In this document: one piece after another, positions 1 through 7,688 of the stretch
Layout of the letters: every line of letters begins with the position of its first letter
Numbering within the stretch: the first letter of the stretch is position 1
Assembly (NCBI RefSeq): GCF_050433125.1
Contig: NZ_JBNPXV010000015.1
Location: forward strand, 1-64,000
Reading direction: 5' to 3'
From: Roseimarinus sediminis
GTDB lineage: Bacteria; Bacteroidota; Bacteroidia; Bacteroidales; Prolixibacteraceae
Length of the DNA: 64,000 nucleotides
Position numbers and translations under genes: made by a program
The notes under the pieces: model-generated
Told to the model about the DNA's origin: nothing
The model's input: the letters and a program-made list of their open reading frames with translations, nothing else
Databases searched by the model: none

Positions 1-172
1 CTTGTTGCTGGATGCTCGTTGCTGGTTGCTTGTTGGTGTGCGGAAAGTGGAATCGTAATTTGCTTCGCAATGGCTTCCTTATGAACTTATGCACTTATGC
101 ACTCAGGAACTTATTCATTTCTGCACTTGTTATCGCTGCCCCTTGCTGCTTATTTCACTGGTTATTCAGAAT
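1..172. repeat. Low-complexity intergenic DNA with short degenerate repeats
   Basis: The first bases repeat variants of gttgctg/cttgttg. Around 80-120 there are short direct repeats of cttatgca and gaactta. The open frame across it (12-209) has no recognisable protein features. This is probably the 3' intergenic region of a gene outside the window; I see nothing functional in it. Confidence 0.4.
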
Positions 173-196
173 AAAATACAAACTAGTCTGTATTTT
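173..196. terminator. AT-rich perfect hairpin, possible terminator of an off-window gene
   Basis: An 8-bp perfect stem aaaataca/tgtatttt (173-180 with 189-196) encloses an 8-nt loop. The downstream arm ends in four T. It lies ahead of the met leader promoter and could end transcription coming from the left of the window. The stem has little G+C, so the call is weak. Confidence 0.3.
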
Positions 197-257
197 AATT
201 AATTGTTAAACGATGAAAAATGTCATGTTTTTCGCACCATGATTCCGAAAGTATTCC

Positions 258-265
258 TATGTTTG
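258..265 (+). promoter_or_regulatory. Candidate Bacteroidota -7 promoter element of the met leader
   Basis: TATGTTTG matches the Bacteroidota sigma-factor -7 consensus TAnnTTTG. No TTTG box sits at the usual 19-21 nt upstream. Transcription would start near 271, about 25 nt before the leader ORF at 296, which fits a short leader transcript covering that ORF and then metY. Confidence 0.4.
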
Positions 266-295
266 TTCCACCTGAAAAATGGAAATAATTCAACA

Positions 296-385
296 ATGAG
301 CAAACGCATCGAAAATAGTACCACTTCTTACATCAACTGCTGCGGCATGATGATGATGCGAATGCTTATGCGCATGAGCAAATAG
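296..385 (+). CDS. Cys/Met-rich leader peptide (putative met attenuator)
   Basis: This 29-residue ORF starts at ATG 296 and ends at TAG 385. It carries two adjacent Cys codons, one Gly codon and then seven Met codons within ten (motif CCGMMMMRMLMRM). Such runs are typical of attenuator leader peptides, where ribosome stalling on scarce charged tRNA changes the fold of the downstream RNA. It lies 149 bp upstream of metY, a methionine enzyme, so the residue content fits the pathway. Its last codons overlap the 5' arm of a GCGCATG/CATGCGC stem (370-376 with 403-409). No U-tract terminator is obvious between it and metY, so the mechanism (transcriptional, Rho-dependent or translational) is open. 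Coding of the peptide is inferred from composition and position only. Confidence 0.65.
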   Translation: MSKRIENSTTSYINCCGMMMMRMLMRMSK

Positions 386-507
386 CTTGTTGTGTTTGTG
401 TACATGCGCTTTCCCGCTTTATTCTGAAATTTATTCAACAAACAATTCATGTAAACGTTTCATCTTCTGAGCAGATTGAAACGTGATGCATTGATTGATT
501 CAATCAA
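370..507 (+). promoter_or_regulatory. Structured leader RNA between the leader peptide and metY
   Basis: Three hairpins can be drawn in the RNA before metY. The first is GCGCATG/CATGCGC (370-376 with 403-409), whose 5' arm lies within the last Met codons of the leader peptide. The second is acgtttca/tgaaacgt (455-462 with 477-484). The third is ttgattga/tcaatcaa (491-498 with 500-507), which ends 27 nt before the metY start. A ribosome stalled on the Met codons would disrupt the first stem. Pairings were drawn by eye and no energies were calculated. Confidence 0.4.
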
Positions 508-534
508 AGTCAAATCAAATAAAATAAAAGAGTT

Positions 535-1836
535 ATGTCATCAAACTACCGTTATGAAACACTGCAGTTGCATGCAGGACACACCCCCGACGAAACCACC
601 CTTTCGCGTGCCGTACCACTTTATCAAACCACTTCGTATGTATTTAAAAATTCGGAGCATGGAGCCAACTTGTTTGGACTGAAGGAATTTGGTAATATCT
701 ATACCCGCCTGATGAACCCAACCACCGACGTTTTTGAGCAGCGTTTGGCAGCACTCGAAGGCGGAGTTGCAGCAGTAGCCACGGCTTCGGGACATTCAGC
801 CCAGTTTCTGGCATTGACCAATATATTGCAGGCCGGCGATAACTTTGTCACTTCGCCGTTTTTGTATGGCGGAACATTCAACCAGTTCAAGGTTTCGTTC
901 AAACGCCTTGGAATTGAAGCCCGCTTTGCCAAAGATGATACAGCCGAAGAAATTGAGAAACTGATCGACGAGGGCACCAAAGCCATTTATGTTGAAAACC
1001 TTGGAAATCCGAATTTCAATATTCCCGATTGGGACAAGGTGGCCGCTTTGGCTAAGCAATACGACCTGCCGCTTGTGGTCGATAACACCTTTGGCGCAGG
1101 AGGATACCTGTTCCGGCCCATTGAGCACGGCGCCAATGTGGTGGTAGAATCGGCCACCAAATGGATTGGCGGACATGGTACCAGCATTGGCGGTATCGTA
1201 ATCGATGCTGGAAACTACAATTGGGGAAATGGTAAGTACCCACAATTTTCTGAACCTTCGGAAGGCTATCATGGTTTGGTTTTTTGGGATATCTTTGGCG
1301 AGGGAGGTCCTTTTGGAAACATTGCCTTTGCCATTCGCTTAAGGGTTGAGGGCCTGCGTGATTTTGGTCCGGCCATTAGCCCGTTTAACTCGTGGCAGCT
1401 GCTTCAGGGTATCGAAACCCTGTCGTTGCGTGTGCAACGTACAGTCGATAACGCACTCGAAATAGCACGCTGGCTTGAGCAGCATCCTCAGGTTGAGGCA
1501 GTCAACTATGCCGGACTCGAAAGCAGCAAATACCACGAGCTGGCAAAAAAATACCTGCGCAATGGTTTCGGTGGAGTGCTTTCGTTCAGATTAAAAGCCG
1601 GAAAAGAAGCCGCTTCGAAATTGGTCGACGCTGTGAAGTTGATCAGCCATTTGGCCAATGTTGGTGATGCCAAAACACTCATTATTCATCCGGCATCAAC
1701 CACCCATAGTCAGTTAAATGCCGAAGAGCAACTGGCTGCCGGTGTATTGCCCGACCAGTTGCGTTTGTCGGTAGGAATTGAACACATTGAAGATATCAAA
1801 GCCGATTTACAACAGGCTTTCGATCAGCTGGGCTAA
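535..1836 (+). CDS. metY: O-acetylhomoserine aminocarboxypropyltransferase (sulfhydrylase)
   Basis: This PLP enzyme of the Cys/Met metabolism family makes homocysteine from O-acetylhomoserine and sulfide in the cytoplasm. The 433-residue length is normal for MetY and longer than MetB or MetC. The PLP-binding lysine is K209 in SATKWIGGHG. The substrate-binding region NIYTRLMNPTTDVFEQR (around residues 54-70) and the C-terminal HPASTTHSQL loop are present. The ATG at 535 gives the canonical N-terminus (YRYETLQLHAGH). It is followed after 86 bp by metA, which would supply its substrate, and is preceded by the Met-rich leader ORF. The activated-homoserine preference is inferred from the family and from the neighbouring acetyl-type MetA. 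Confidence 0.95.
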   Translation: MSSNYRYETLQLHAGHTPDETTLSRAVPLYQTTSYVFKNSEHGANLFGLKEFGNIYTRLMNPTTDVFEQRLAALEGGVAAVATASGHSAQFLALTNILQAGDNFVTSPFLYGGTFNQFKVSFKRLGIEARFAKDDTAEEIEKLIDEGTKAIYVENLGNPNFNIPDWDKVAALAKQYDLPLVVDNTFGAGGYLFRPIEHGANVVVESATKWIGGHGTSIGGIVIDAGNYNWGNGKYPQFSEPSEGYHGLVFWDIFGEGGPFGNIAFAIRLRVEGLRDFGPAISPFNSWQLLQGIETLSLRVQRTVDNALEIARWLEQHPQVEAVNYAGLESSKYHELAKKYLRNGFGGVLSFRLKAGKEAASKLVDAVKLISHLANVGDAKTLIIHPASTTHSQLNAEEQLAAGVLPDQLRLSVGIEHIEDIKADLQQAFDQLG

Positions 1837-1872
1837 GGTAGCCGGGGCTGAATATACAAATAACAAGTTATA

Positions 1873-1901
1873 CCTGACAGGCAGTTTGCCTGTCGGGTTT
1901 T
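1873..1901 (+). terminator. Hairpin with short T run between metY and metA
   Basis: An 11-bp stem with one G-T pair (1873-1883 with 1887-1897) encloses a 3-nt loop and is followed by TTTT. It could be a partial terminator or attenuator that lowers metA expression relative to metY; the T run is short. Confidence 0.5.
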
Positions 1902-1922
1902 ACGCATTGAAACACATAGCTT

Positions 1923-2840
1923 ATGCCAGTAAATATTCCCGATCAATTGCCAGCCATTGAAGCGCTGAAGAAGGAAAATATATTCGTGATTGACAATACC
2001 AGGGCTCAGCATCAGGACATCCGGCCCCTGCGCATTGCGGTATTGAACCTGATGCCGGTGAAGGTGACCACCGAAACCGATTTGATCAGGGTCTTGTCGA
2101 ATACTCCCTTGCAGCTGGAGCTCGATCTGGTAAAAATTATGGCCCACACGCCACGCAATACCCCGGTCGAACACATGCAGGCCTTTTATGCCGATTTCGA
2201 TTTGATCAAACACCGTAAATACGACGGACTGATCGTTACCGGAGCTCCGGTTGAACAGCTCGAATATGAAGATGTATCGTACTGGGATGAAATGAAGACC
2301 ATACTCGACTGGGCCGAACACAATGTACAGTCGTCGCTTTTTATTTGCTGGGCTTCGATGGCAGCTATGTTTCATTATTATGGTGTGCCCAAATATCCGC
2401 TTGAGAAGAAAATGTTCGGGGTATTTCACCATACATCGGTCGATTTGAAAGTTCCTTTATTGCGGGGGTTCGACGATGAGTTTCATATGCCTCATTCACG
2501 ACATACCGAAATCAGGGTTGAAGACATTGAAAAAGTGCCTGAACTTGAATTGGTGTCGATGTCGGACGAGGCAGGAACCGCCATTGTTCAGGAGCGAAGT
2601 GGCAGGAAAATATTTGTTACCGGGCATTTCGAATATTCCAATTATAATCTGGATGAGGAATATCGGCGCGATATTGAAAAGGGACTTGACATGGATGTGC
2701 CCAGACATTATTATAAAAAGAACGATCCCTCGCGCGGGCCGGTTGTTCGCTGGCGCAGTCATGCGAATTTGTTCTTCCAGAACTGGCTCAATTATTACGT
2801 ATATCAACAAACTCCGTTTGATATCAATGCTATTCGGTAG
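1923..2840 (+). CDS. metA: Homoserine O-acyltransferase, MetA family, acetyl-CoA type predicted
   Basis: This enzyme activates homoserine with an acyl group for methionine synthesis. The 305-residue length is normal. The nucleophile is C142 in LFICWASMAAMF, and H235 and E237 (TGHFEYS) complete the active site. Residue 111 is Glu (GAPVEQLEYEDV). In characterised MetA proteins Glu at this position goes with acetyl-CoA, whereas Gly, as in E. coli, goes with succinyl-CoA. I therefore predict O-acetylhomoserine as product, which is the substrate of the MetY encoded just upstream. A bidirectional terminator follows at 2860-2893. Family assignment is certain; acyl specificity is inference from one residue plus context. 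Confidence 0.93.
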   Translation: MPVNIPDQLPAIEALKKENIFVIDNTRAQHQDIRPLRIAVLNLMPVKVTTETDLIRVLSNTPLQLELDLVKIMAHTPRNTPVEHMQAFYADFDLIKHRKYDGLIVTGAPVEQLEYEDVSYWDEMKTILDWAEHNVQSSLFICWASMAAMFHYYGVPKYPLEKKMFGVFHHTSVDLKVPLLRGFDDEFHMPHSRHTEIRVEDIEKVPELELVSMSDEAGTAIVQERSGRKIFVTGHFEYSNYNLDEEYRRDIEKGLDMDVPRHYYKKNDPSRGPVVRWRSHANLFFQNWLNYYVYQQTPFDINAIR

Positions 2841-2859
2841 TATTTACTGAAGAAGAAAT

Positions 2860-2893
2860 AAAAAAAGAGGAAACATCGGGTTCCTCTTTTTTT
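2860..2893. terminator. Bidirectional terminator between metA and the DUF2202 gene
   Basis: The arms aaaaaaagaggaa (2860-2872) and ttcctcttttttt (2881-2893) flank an 8-nt loop. The A and T tracts on both sides make it usable in both directions for the convergent genes. Confidence 0.85.
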
Positions 2894-2913
2894 ATTATGG
2901 GTGAAAATATTTT

Positions 2914-3762
2914 TTAGCCATTGGTACAGGTTCCGCTTCCGTCACCATTGCCATTTCCTCCCTGTCCATTAGCTCCGTTAGTCCCGCCATTCGAACCCTG
3001 GTTGCCAGAGTTGCCATTTCTGTAGCCATTTCCTCCCTGTCCATTTTTTTCTCCCTGGCCTTTATTACCCTGTGCATTTCCGTTTCCCTGTTTGTTAGCG
3101 CTGGCTGTTGCCAGTATTGCCTCAAGGTCCTCGGCACTTAATACCTGCGCTTCATATTCGAGTTCGTAGCGCTTTAGTGTGTTTACAAAGGCCCTTAGGT
3201 GATTGTACGAACCGTTGAGCAGATTGGTGTACACTTTGAGCAGATCGGCATTCGAGGTCGCTTCAATTAACTGGCGCAGATCGGCAATGTCGGTTTCTTC
3301 GATAAGTGCCCCTGCTTTCAGCGCTTCAACGGCCGACTCGCTTCCTGCAGCAGTGAGTTCGTTGTAAAGGGCCTGTAGCGTTTCATTGCTGAAGGAGCCG
3401 GCTTCGTCGAGTGTAGGGTCGACCAGTTCGAAATGATTGATCAGCTGAAGCATTTTCAGGGCATGCTGGCTTTCGCTTTGAGCAATGCGGGTGAAGATGC
3501 TCAGTTCGTGTTGTTCAAAAAACAGCATGTACACATCATGAGCAAGCTTTTCCTCTTCACGCATTAAAAGAATGCCAGCAATGTCTTCGTCGTTCAGGTC
3601 GTCAATGGTGGTGCTGAAAGTGCTGTCACATTCTTCGGTTCCGTCAATGGCGGCACTTTTAATGCTTCCAGGTTCAATGTCCGAAATGGCTGATCCTTCG
3701 TTACAGGCTGTAAAGGCAAACAAGGTGCTTATGAGCATTGAGACTAAAATAAGTGTTTTCAT
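2914..3762 (-). CDS. DUF2202 ferritin-like lipoprotein with Gly/Asn-rich tail
   Basis: This is a predicted cell-envelope lipoprotein of 282 residues with lipobox FTAC (Cys at about residue 20). Residues about 55-205 match the DUF2202 helical, ferritin-like family: EEEKLAHDVYMLFFEQH and a downstream E-S-QH (QSESQHALKM) place Glu and His as in a di-metal four-helix bundle. No activity is established for the family. The last 60 or so residues are a low-complexity tail of Gly, Asn and Gln with repeats such as GNGNAQGNKGQG, probably an extended or surface-exposed segment, ending in a short CTNG. It is monocistronic and convergent with metA. The tail length would vary easily by slippage of its repetitive DNA. 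Confidence 0.75.
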   Translation of the reverse strand: MKTLILVSMLISTLFAFTACNEGSAISDIEPGSIKSAAIDGTEECDSTFSTTIDDLNDEDIAGILLMREEEKLAHDVYMLFFEQHELSIFTRIAQSESQHALKMLQLINHFELVDPTLDEAGSFSNETLQALYNELTAAGSESAVEALKAGALIEETDIADLRQLIEATSNADLLKVYTNLLNGSYNHLRAFVNTLKRYELEYEAQVLSAEDLEAILATASANKQGNGNAQGNKGQGEKNGQGGNGYRNGNSGNQGSNGGTNGANGQGGNGNGDGSGTCTNG

Positions 3763-3861
3763 GATTTTGAATTTTTAAGTTTTTAAATACATTAGCTATC
3801 CGGTTGAAACAGCTTCGACCCTACCTCGAAACAAAAAAAAATATCAATATTTCAATTTTTT

Positions 3862-4326
3862 ATGATGAAGGAAGAAACAAAAAGAGCTTTGGCCAAATGT
3901 ATGTCCTTGTGCAGCAAGGCGGAAAAATGTGTTTCCGACATCAGAAAGAAACTCGATCAGATGCAAGTTCCCCGTGATGAAGCAAGCTTGATAATTAATG
4001 AACTGATCGATCAGCGCTTTATTGATGAAGAAAGATATGCTGCCTTTTATGTTCGCGATAAATTCCGTTTTAACCAGTGGGGCAGGGTGAAGATTTCTTA
4101 TATGCTGAAGGGAAAAGGAATCGCATCTGATTTAATTGAACGTGCCTTTGAACAGCTTTCCGAAGAGGAGTACCTGAATACGGTAACTGAGCTGCTGAGT
4201 CAAAAGAACAGGTCGGTAAAGGCAGCTTCGGAATTTGAACGCCGGGCAAAACTGATGCGCTTCGGACAGGCCCGTGGTTTTGAGATGGATCTGTTGGCGA
4301 AAGTTGTCGACCGTTTGCTTGTTTAG
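3862..4326 (+). CDS. recX: RecX family regulatory protein
   Basis: RecX proteins bind RecA filaments and limit recombinase activity. The 154-residue protein shows the three-helix repeats of the family: a first segment with CSKAEKCVSDIRKKL, then QRFIDEERYAAFYVRDKFRF and GRVKISYMLKGKGI, which is the strongest RecX signature, and a third repeat near the C-terminus. The start may be ATG 3862 or ATG 3865. recA is not adjacent, and the next gene, prfB, has its own promoter-like box, so it is probably transcribed alone. Confidence 0.88.
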   Translation: MMKEETKRALAKCMSLCSKAEKCVSDIRKKLDQMQVPRDEASLIINELIDQRFIDEERYAAFYVRDKFRFNQWGRVKISYMLKGKGIASDLIERAFEQLSEEEYLNTVTELLSQKNRSVKAASEFERRAKLMRFGQARGFEMDLLAKVVDRLLV

Positions 4327-4428
4327 TCCGATACCCGTATTGTCTTCTCGTTTTTACTGAAGCGATACTGCCAGCATGCCATTTCTCTTTTAAAGCGGGA
4401 AGGGCTTGCTCCCTTGCCTGAACAGTGT

Positions 4429-4436
4429 TACTTTTG
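4429..4436 (+). promoter_or_regulatory. Candidate -7 promoter element of prfB
   Basis: TACTTTTG fits the TAnnTTTG consensus. A partial -33 box, CTTG (4405-4408), lies 20 nt upstream. The predicted start near 4443 is about 20 nt before the prfB ATG at 4463. Confidence 0.5.
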
Positions 4437-4462
4437 TGCTTGATCAATTAAAAAAGAAAACA

Positions 4463-5555
4463 ATGAGTATACAAAGTGACCAGATAAAAGATTTGGTTGA
4501 GCGCCGGGATGCGCTGAGGGGGTATCTTTGACATCGATGACAAAAGGATACGCATACAGGAAGAAGAACTGAAAACCCAGGATCCCACATTCTGGGATCA
4601 ACCCAAAGAGGCCGAAGCCCAGATGAGGCTCATCAGGGAAATCAAACAATGGACCGATGCATACGACGAAGCAGATCAGGCCCTCGAAGACCTGCTCGTA
4701 ATCTACGAATTTATGCAGGCAGGCGAGGCCGACGATGCCGAAGTAGAAACGCATTTTGCCCGTACACTTGAGCTGATTGAGAACCTCGAAGCCAAAAACA
4801 TGCTCCGCAAGGAAGAAGACAAGCTGGGAGCTGTTTTGCGGATCAATGCAGGTGCAGGCGGAACTGAGAGTAACGACTGGGCCAACATGCTTTTCAGGAT
4901 GTACAATCGCTGGGCCGAGGCGCATGGTTACAGCTTCAAAGTAATGGAATTCCTTCAGGGCGAAGATGTCGGTCTTAAAAATTGCACCGTGCAAATTGAA
5001 GGTGACTTTGCCTATGGTAACCTGAAAAGTGAAAACGGGGTGCATCGTCTGGTCAGGCTTTCGCCCTTTAACGCACAAAATAAGCGGCAAACATCGTTTA
5101 CTTCGGTCTTTGTTGCCCCGCTGGTCGACGATACCATTGAAATCGAAATCAATCCTGCCGATTTTAGCTTCGAAACCATGCGCTCGAGTGGTGCGGGCGG
5201 GCAAAACGTGAACAAGGTTGAAACGGCAGTTCGTCTCCGACATTTTCCTACCGGCATTGTCATCGAAAACTCCGAAAGCCGTTCACAATTACAAAACAAG
5301 GAAAATGCCATGCGCCTGCTGAAGTCGCAACTTTACGAAATTGAGCTGAATAAGCGACGGGAAGAATCGATGAAAGTTGAAGCGGGCAAGAAAAAAATAG
5401 AGTGGGGTTCGCAAATCCGCTCCTATGTAATGCAGCCCTATAAACTGGTAAAAGATGTCAGAACCGCTTATGAAACCAGCAATGTACAGGCGGTAATGGA
5501 TGGCGACATCGATGGTTTTATTAAAGCCTACCTCATGGAATTTGGCGGAGATTAA
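4463..5555 (+). CDS. prfB: Peptide chain release factor 2, programmed +1 frameshift
   Basis: RF2 terminates translation at UGA and UAA. The gene starts at ATG 4463 and reads 22 codons to an in-frame TGA at 4529-4531. The site AGGGGGTATCTTTGAC is the classical RF2 frameshift site: an SD-like AGGGGG just upstream of CTT TGA, so ribosomes slip +1 and continue as Leu-Asp to the stop at 5555. The product is about 363 residues, as usual. The RF2 recognition tripeptide SPF (RLVRLSPFNAQ) and the catalytic GGQ loop (SSGAGGQNVNKVETAVRLRH) are present. Low RF2 favours the slip, so the gene regulates itself. A simple ATG search would miss the first 50 or so residues. Confidence 0.97.
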
Positions 5556-5581
5556 CCCAGATTTTAAAAAACGTGACCGTG

Positions 5582-5923
5582 ATGATTACAATTTACCATA
5601 ATACAAGATGTAGTAAAAGTCGTGCCGGCCTTGCTTATCTCGATGAAAAAGGCGTTGATTACAAGGTACGCGAGTATTTAAAGGAACCTTTTTCGTTTGA
5701 TGAACTAAAAAGGCTGATTCGAAAAACCGGACTCAAGGCAAGTGATGTGATCCGCAAGGAAGAAGCCTTTTATAAGGAACAGATTAAAGGGAAAACGCTG
5801 AGTGAAGACGAGCTGATTGAAGCCATGGTAAAAGAACCACGTCTAATACAGCGACCCCTTGTTGAAAAGGAAGAAAAGGCTGTTTTGGCCCGGCCTGCAG
5901 AAAATATCGACCTCCTGTTTTAA
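5582..5923 (+). CDS. ArsC/Spx-like thioredoxin-fold reductase family protein
   Basis: This 113-residue protein of the ArsC (glutaredoxin-coupled arsenate reductase) family starts with ITIYHNTRCSKSR, which places the active-site Cys in the usual N-terminal position. Downstream, DVIRKEEAFYKE and the conserved EPRLIQRPLV segment match the family, including the Arg residues that bind the oxyanion. No ars operon partners (arsR, arsB) are nearby, so arsenate reduction is not supported by context; YffB-like or Spx-like redox roles are possible. A GTG at 5573 would add three residues, and ATG 5582 gives the usual N-terminus. It lies 26 bp after prfB and may be cotranscribed. Confidence 0.85.
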   Translation: MITIYHNTRCSKSRAGLAYLDEKGVDYKVREYLKEPFSFDELKRLIRKTGLKASDVIRKEEAFYKEQIKGKTLSEDELIEAMVKEPRLIQRPLVEKEEKAVLARPAENIDLLF

Positions 5924-5933
5924 TGGACTTGTT

Positions 5934-6740
5934 TTAGTTGTCCGCCCGGTATTTTTTTCGCTGTTGCGTGTAGCTGTTGATTTCGTCGTGAAGTTGTTTT
6001 CTGGTTTTGATGGCCTCTGACAGTTGAAGCGCCTCCGAAACGGCCGCGATGTCGAAGTCTTCAAGCAGAATGTAGTAATACCTTTTGCCCAGAAAAACAC
6101 ACTTCAGATCGAGTTTCGGATGCGTGGCGATGAATTGTATGACTGAATCGGCCTTGCCATTCATGTACGATACCTTTTCCCATTTGTAGTCGAGAAAATC
6201 GCTGCGATGGTTGAGGGGATCTTCAATGGGTATTTTTTCCGATTTGGCCTGTAGTTCACCATCGTAAACCCTGATGCCGGTATGCTCGAGCCATTCGTCG
6301 CCCATGTAGTTGCTCGAAAGGTATATTTCGCCCCGTTCATCGAGGTGAACCTGCAAAAACGAACGATCCCACGAGCGGCTTAAACTCTGGCGTTTGTGTC
6401 GGTATTGTGTGTACTTGTCAAATTCAGTTTTTTCTTTGATGAAATCACTTTCGAGTTCAATGATCAAACTGTCCTTTCTTATAAGCTGAAGTTGTCGCTT
6501 ATCGATCATTTGCTGATATAAGTCGGCAATCAGCTTACGCGAAACGCTGTGCTGCACTTCGGCTTTTGGGTACATTTGCCTCACTGAATCGAGTAAGCCG
6601 ATGGCGCCCAGTGTGTCGCCCTGTTCAAGCATCATTTGCGACTGGCTGATTTGCCTTACGGCCATTTCGCGTTGCGATGGTCCGCACGAGAACAGGAGTA
6701 GTAATGATAGTAAAACAGGTACAAATGCTGTATTTTTCAT
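5934..6740 (-). CDS. Coiled-coil lipoprotein of unknown function
   Basis: The 268-residue protein has a lipoprotein signal (LLLLFSCGPS, Cys at about residue 19). Residues 25-70 resemble a short TPR-like helical repeat (QGDTLGAIGLLDSVRQMYPK), followed by charged helices (about 75-115), a beta-rich middle with WDRSFLQVHLDERGEIYLSS and a C-terminal helix. Proteins of this kind are common in Bacteroidales genomes without known function. It is convergent with the ArsC-like gene, only 10 bp away. A TACATTTG box on the minus strand (6778-6785) fits a promoter about 40 bp upstream. Confidence 0.65.
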   Translation of the reverse strand: MKNTAFVPVLLSLLLLFSCGPSQREMAVRQISQSQMMLEQGDTLGAIGLLDSVRQMYPKAEVQHSVSRKLIADLYQQMIDKRQLQLIRKDSLIIELESDFIKEKTEFDKYTQYRHKRQSLSRSWDRSFLQVHLDERGEIYLSSNYMGDEWLEHTGIRVYDGELQAKSEKIPIEDPLNHRSDFLDYKWEKVSYMNGKADSVIQFIATHPKLDLKCVFLGKRYYYILLEDFDIAAVSEALQLSEAIKTRKQLHDEINSYTQQRKKYRADN

Positions 6741-6879
6741 GGTCGATTTGCTTGTTGGTCCGTACTGCTTATGGCTTCAAATGTAATAATTGTTGAACAG
6801 CATTAATAATTTTCAGGCAAACAAGTAAGCAAATGTCGCCTGTGAAAGCGGCAATTAATGGTAAAAAAAACAAAGATAT

Positions 6880-7395
6880 ATGGAAACCAGTTCGGTAATG
6901 CATTTTAAAAATCGGGTGTATGAACTACCAGCTCAACTTGAAAAGCCCATTTTGCTCGCCTGGAAATTAAACAGCCCCGGGAATTATGGAAATCTGATCA
7001 GATTGGCAGCAAGCATCGGCTGCCGTAAACTTTATTTTGTGAAGGGAGAAACAGTGCCATCGGAGCGAAAAATCAGAAAGACGGCAGGTGATAACTACAA
7101 TAAAACCGATCATGAATTAATTGATGAAGAAAGTATTTTCGATATGATTCCCAAAGATTATACCTGGGTGGCTCTCGAAACGGTAAGCGGGTCTGAAAAT
7201 ATCTATGAAAGCAAACTACCCGCCAATATGGTATTGGTGGTGGGCAATGAAAAACACGGTATTGAAGCATCGGCTCTGGCTCGTTGCGAAATGCTGGTTC
7301 ATATCCCCTTAACAGGCTCCTGTACTTCGTTGAATGTTTCTCATGCAGCAGCCATTGGGCTCTTTGAGTGGTTACGGCAAAGAATGCAGTTTTGA
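6880..7395 (+). CDS. SpoU/TrmH family RNA 2'-O-methyltransferase
   Basis: This SPOUT-class methyltransferase of 171 residues carries the three SpoU motifs: SPGNYGNLIRLAASIGC (motif 1), MVLVVGNEKHGIE (motif 2) and HIPLTGSCTSLNVSHAAAIG (motif 3, which forms the trefoil knot and binds S-adenosylmethionine). It lacks the N-terminal extension of RlmB, so it is closer in size to TrmL, which acts on tRNA position 34. The RNA substrate cannot be fixed from sequence. The gene lies 200 bp upstream of tRNA-Glu. Confidence 0.85.
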   Translation: METSSVMHFKNRVYELPAQLEKPILLAWKLNSPGNYGNLIRLAASIGCRKLYFVKGETVPSERKIRKTAGDNYNKTDHELIDEESIFDMIPKDYTWVALETVSGSENIYESKLPANMVLVVGNEKHGIEASALARCEMLVHIPLTGSCTSLNVSHAAAIGLFEWLRQRMQF

Positions 7396-7538
7396 AAAAT
7401 ACTGATTGTCAGAATCGACTGATTTTTTTGCTATTTTTTTTTGCAATTGTTTGGTCATGTAAAAAAGTTCAGCTTTATTTGCACCGCCTTTAAGGAAATG
7501 AGGCGAAGGTTCTAAGGAGAAAAAAAGTTGCAAATTTT

Positions 7539-7569
7539 TTTGGAAGTTTTTAAAAGCTTTTTACCTTTG
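7539..7569 (+). promoter_or_regulatory. Bacteroidota promoter of tRNA-Glu
   Basis: TTTG at 7539-7542, a 19-nt spacer and TACCTTTG at 7562-7569 match the TTTG-N19-TAnnTTTG consensus exactly. Transcription would start near 7576, about 20 nt before the tRNA. The rpsT gene follows closely and may share this promoter. Confidence 0.75.
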
Positions 7570-7594
7570 CAAACCGATTTTGAAAAAATTGAAC

Positions 7595-7666
7595 GGCCCG
7601 TTCGTCTAGGGGTTAGGACGCCAGGTTTTCATCCTGGTAGCAGGGGTTCGAATCCCCTACGGGCTA
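7595..7666 (+). tRNA. tRNA-Glu (anticodon TTC)
   Basis: A full cloverleaf can be drawn: acceptor GGCCCGT paired with ACGGGCT (one G-T pair), a D arm, anticodon arm CCAGG-TTTTCAT-CCTGG with TTC, a T arm AGGGG-TTCGAAT-CCCCT, and discriminator A at 7666. CCA is not encoded. It reads glutamate GAA/GAG codons. Confidence 0.95.
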
Positions 7667-7688
7667 CATTTAAAATTTACTGAAAAAA

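Noticed and set aside
203..295. Upstream extension of the met leader ORF to 60 codons
   Set aside because: The in-frame codons before ATG 296 show no protein-like features and lie across the promoter box; the internal ATG gives a compact leader.
390..534. SAM-I or SAM-II riboswitch before metY
   Set aside because: No conserved core or kink-turn consensus was recognised; the leader ORF explains the region better.
796..1272. Long antisense open frame within metY
   Set aside because: It is the reverse frame of a strongly conserved enzyme with no start context or domain signal.
4428..5243. 271-codon antisense open frame across prfB
   Set aside because: It overlaps RF2 coding sequence fully; its composition follows the GC-biased shadow of prfB.
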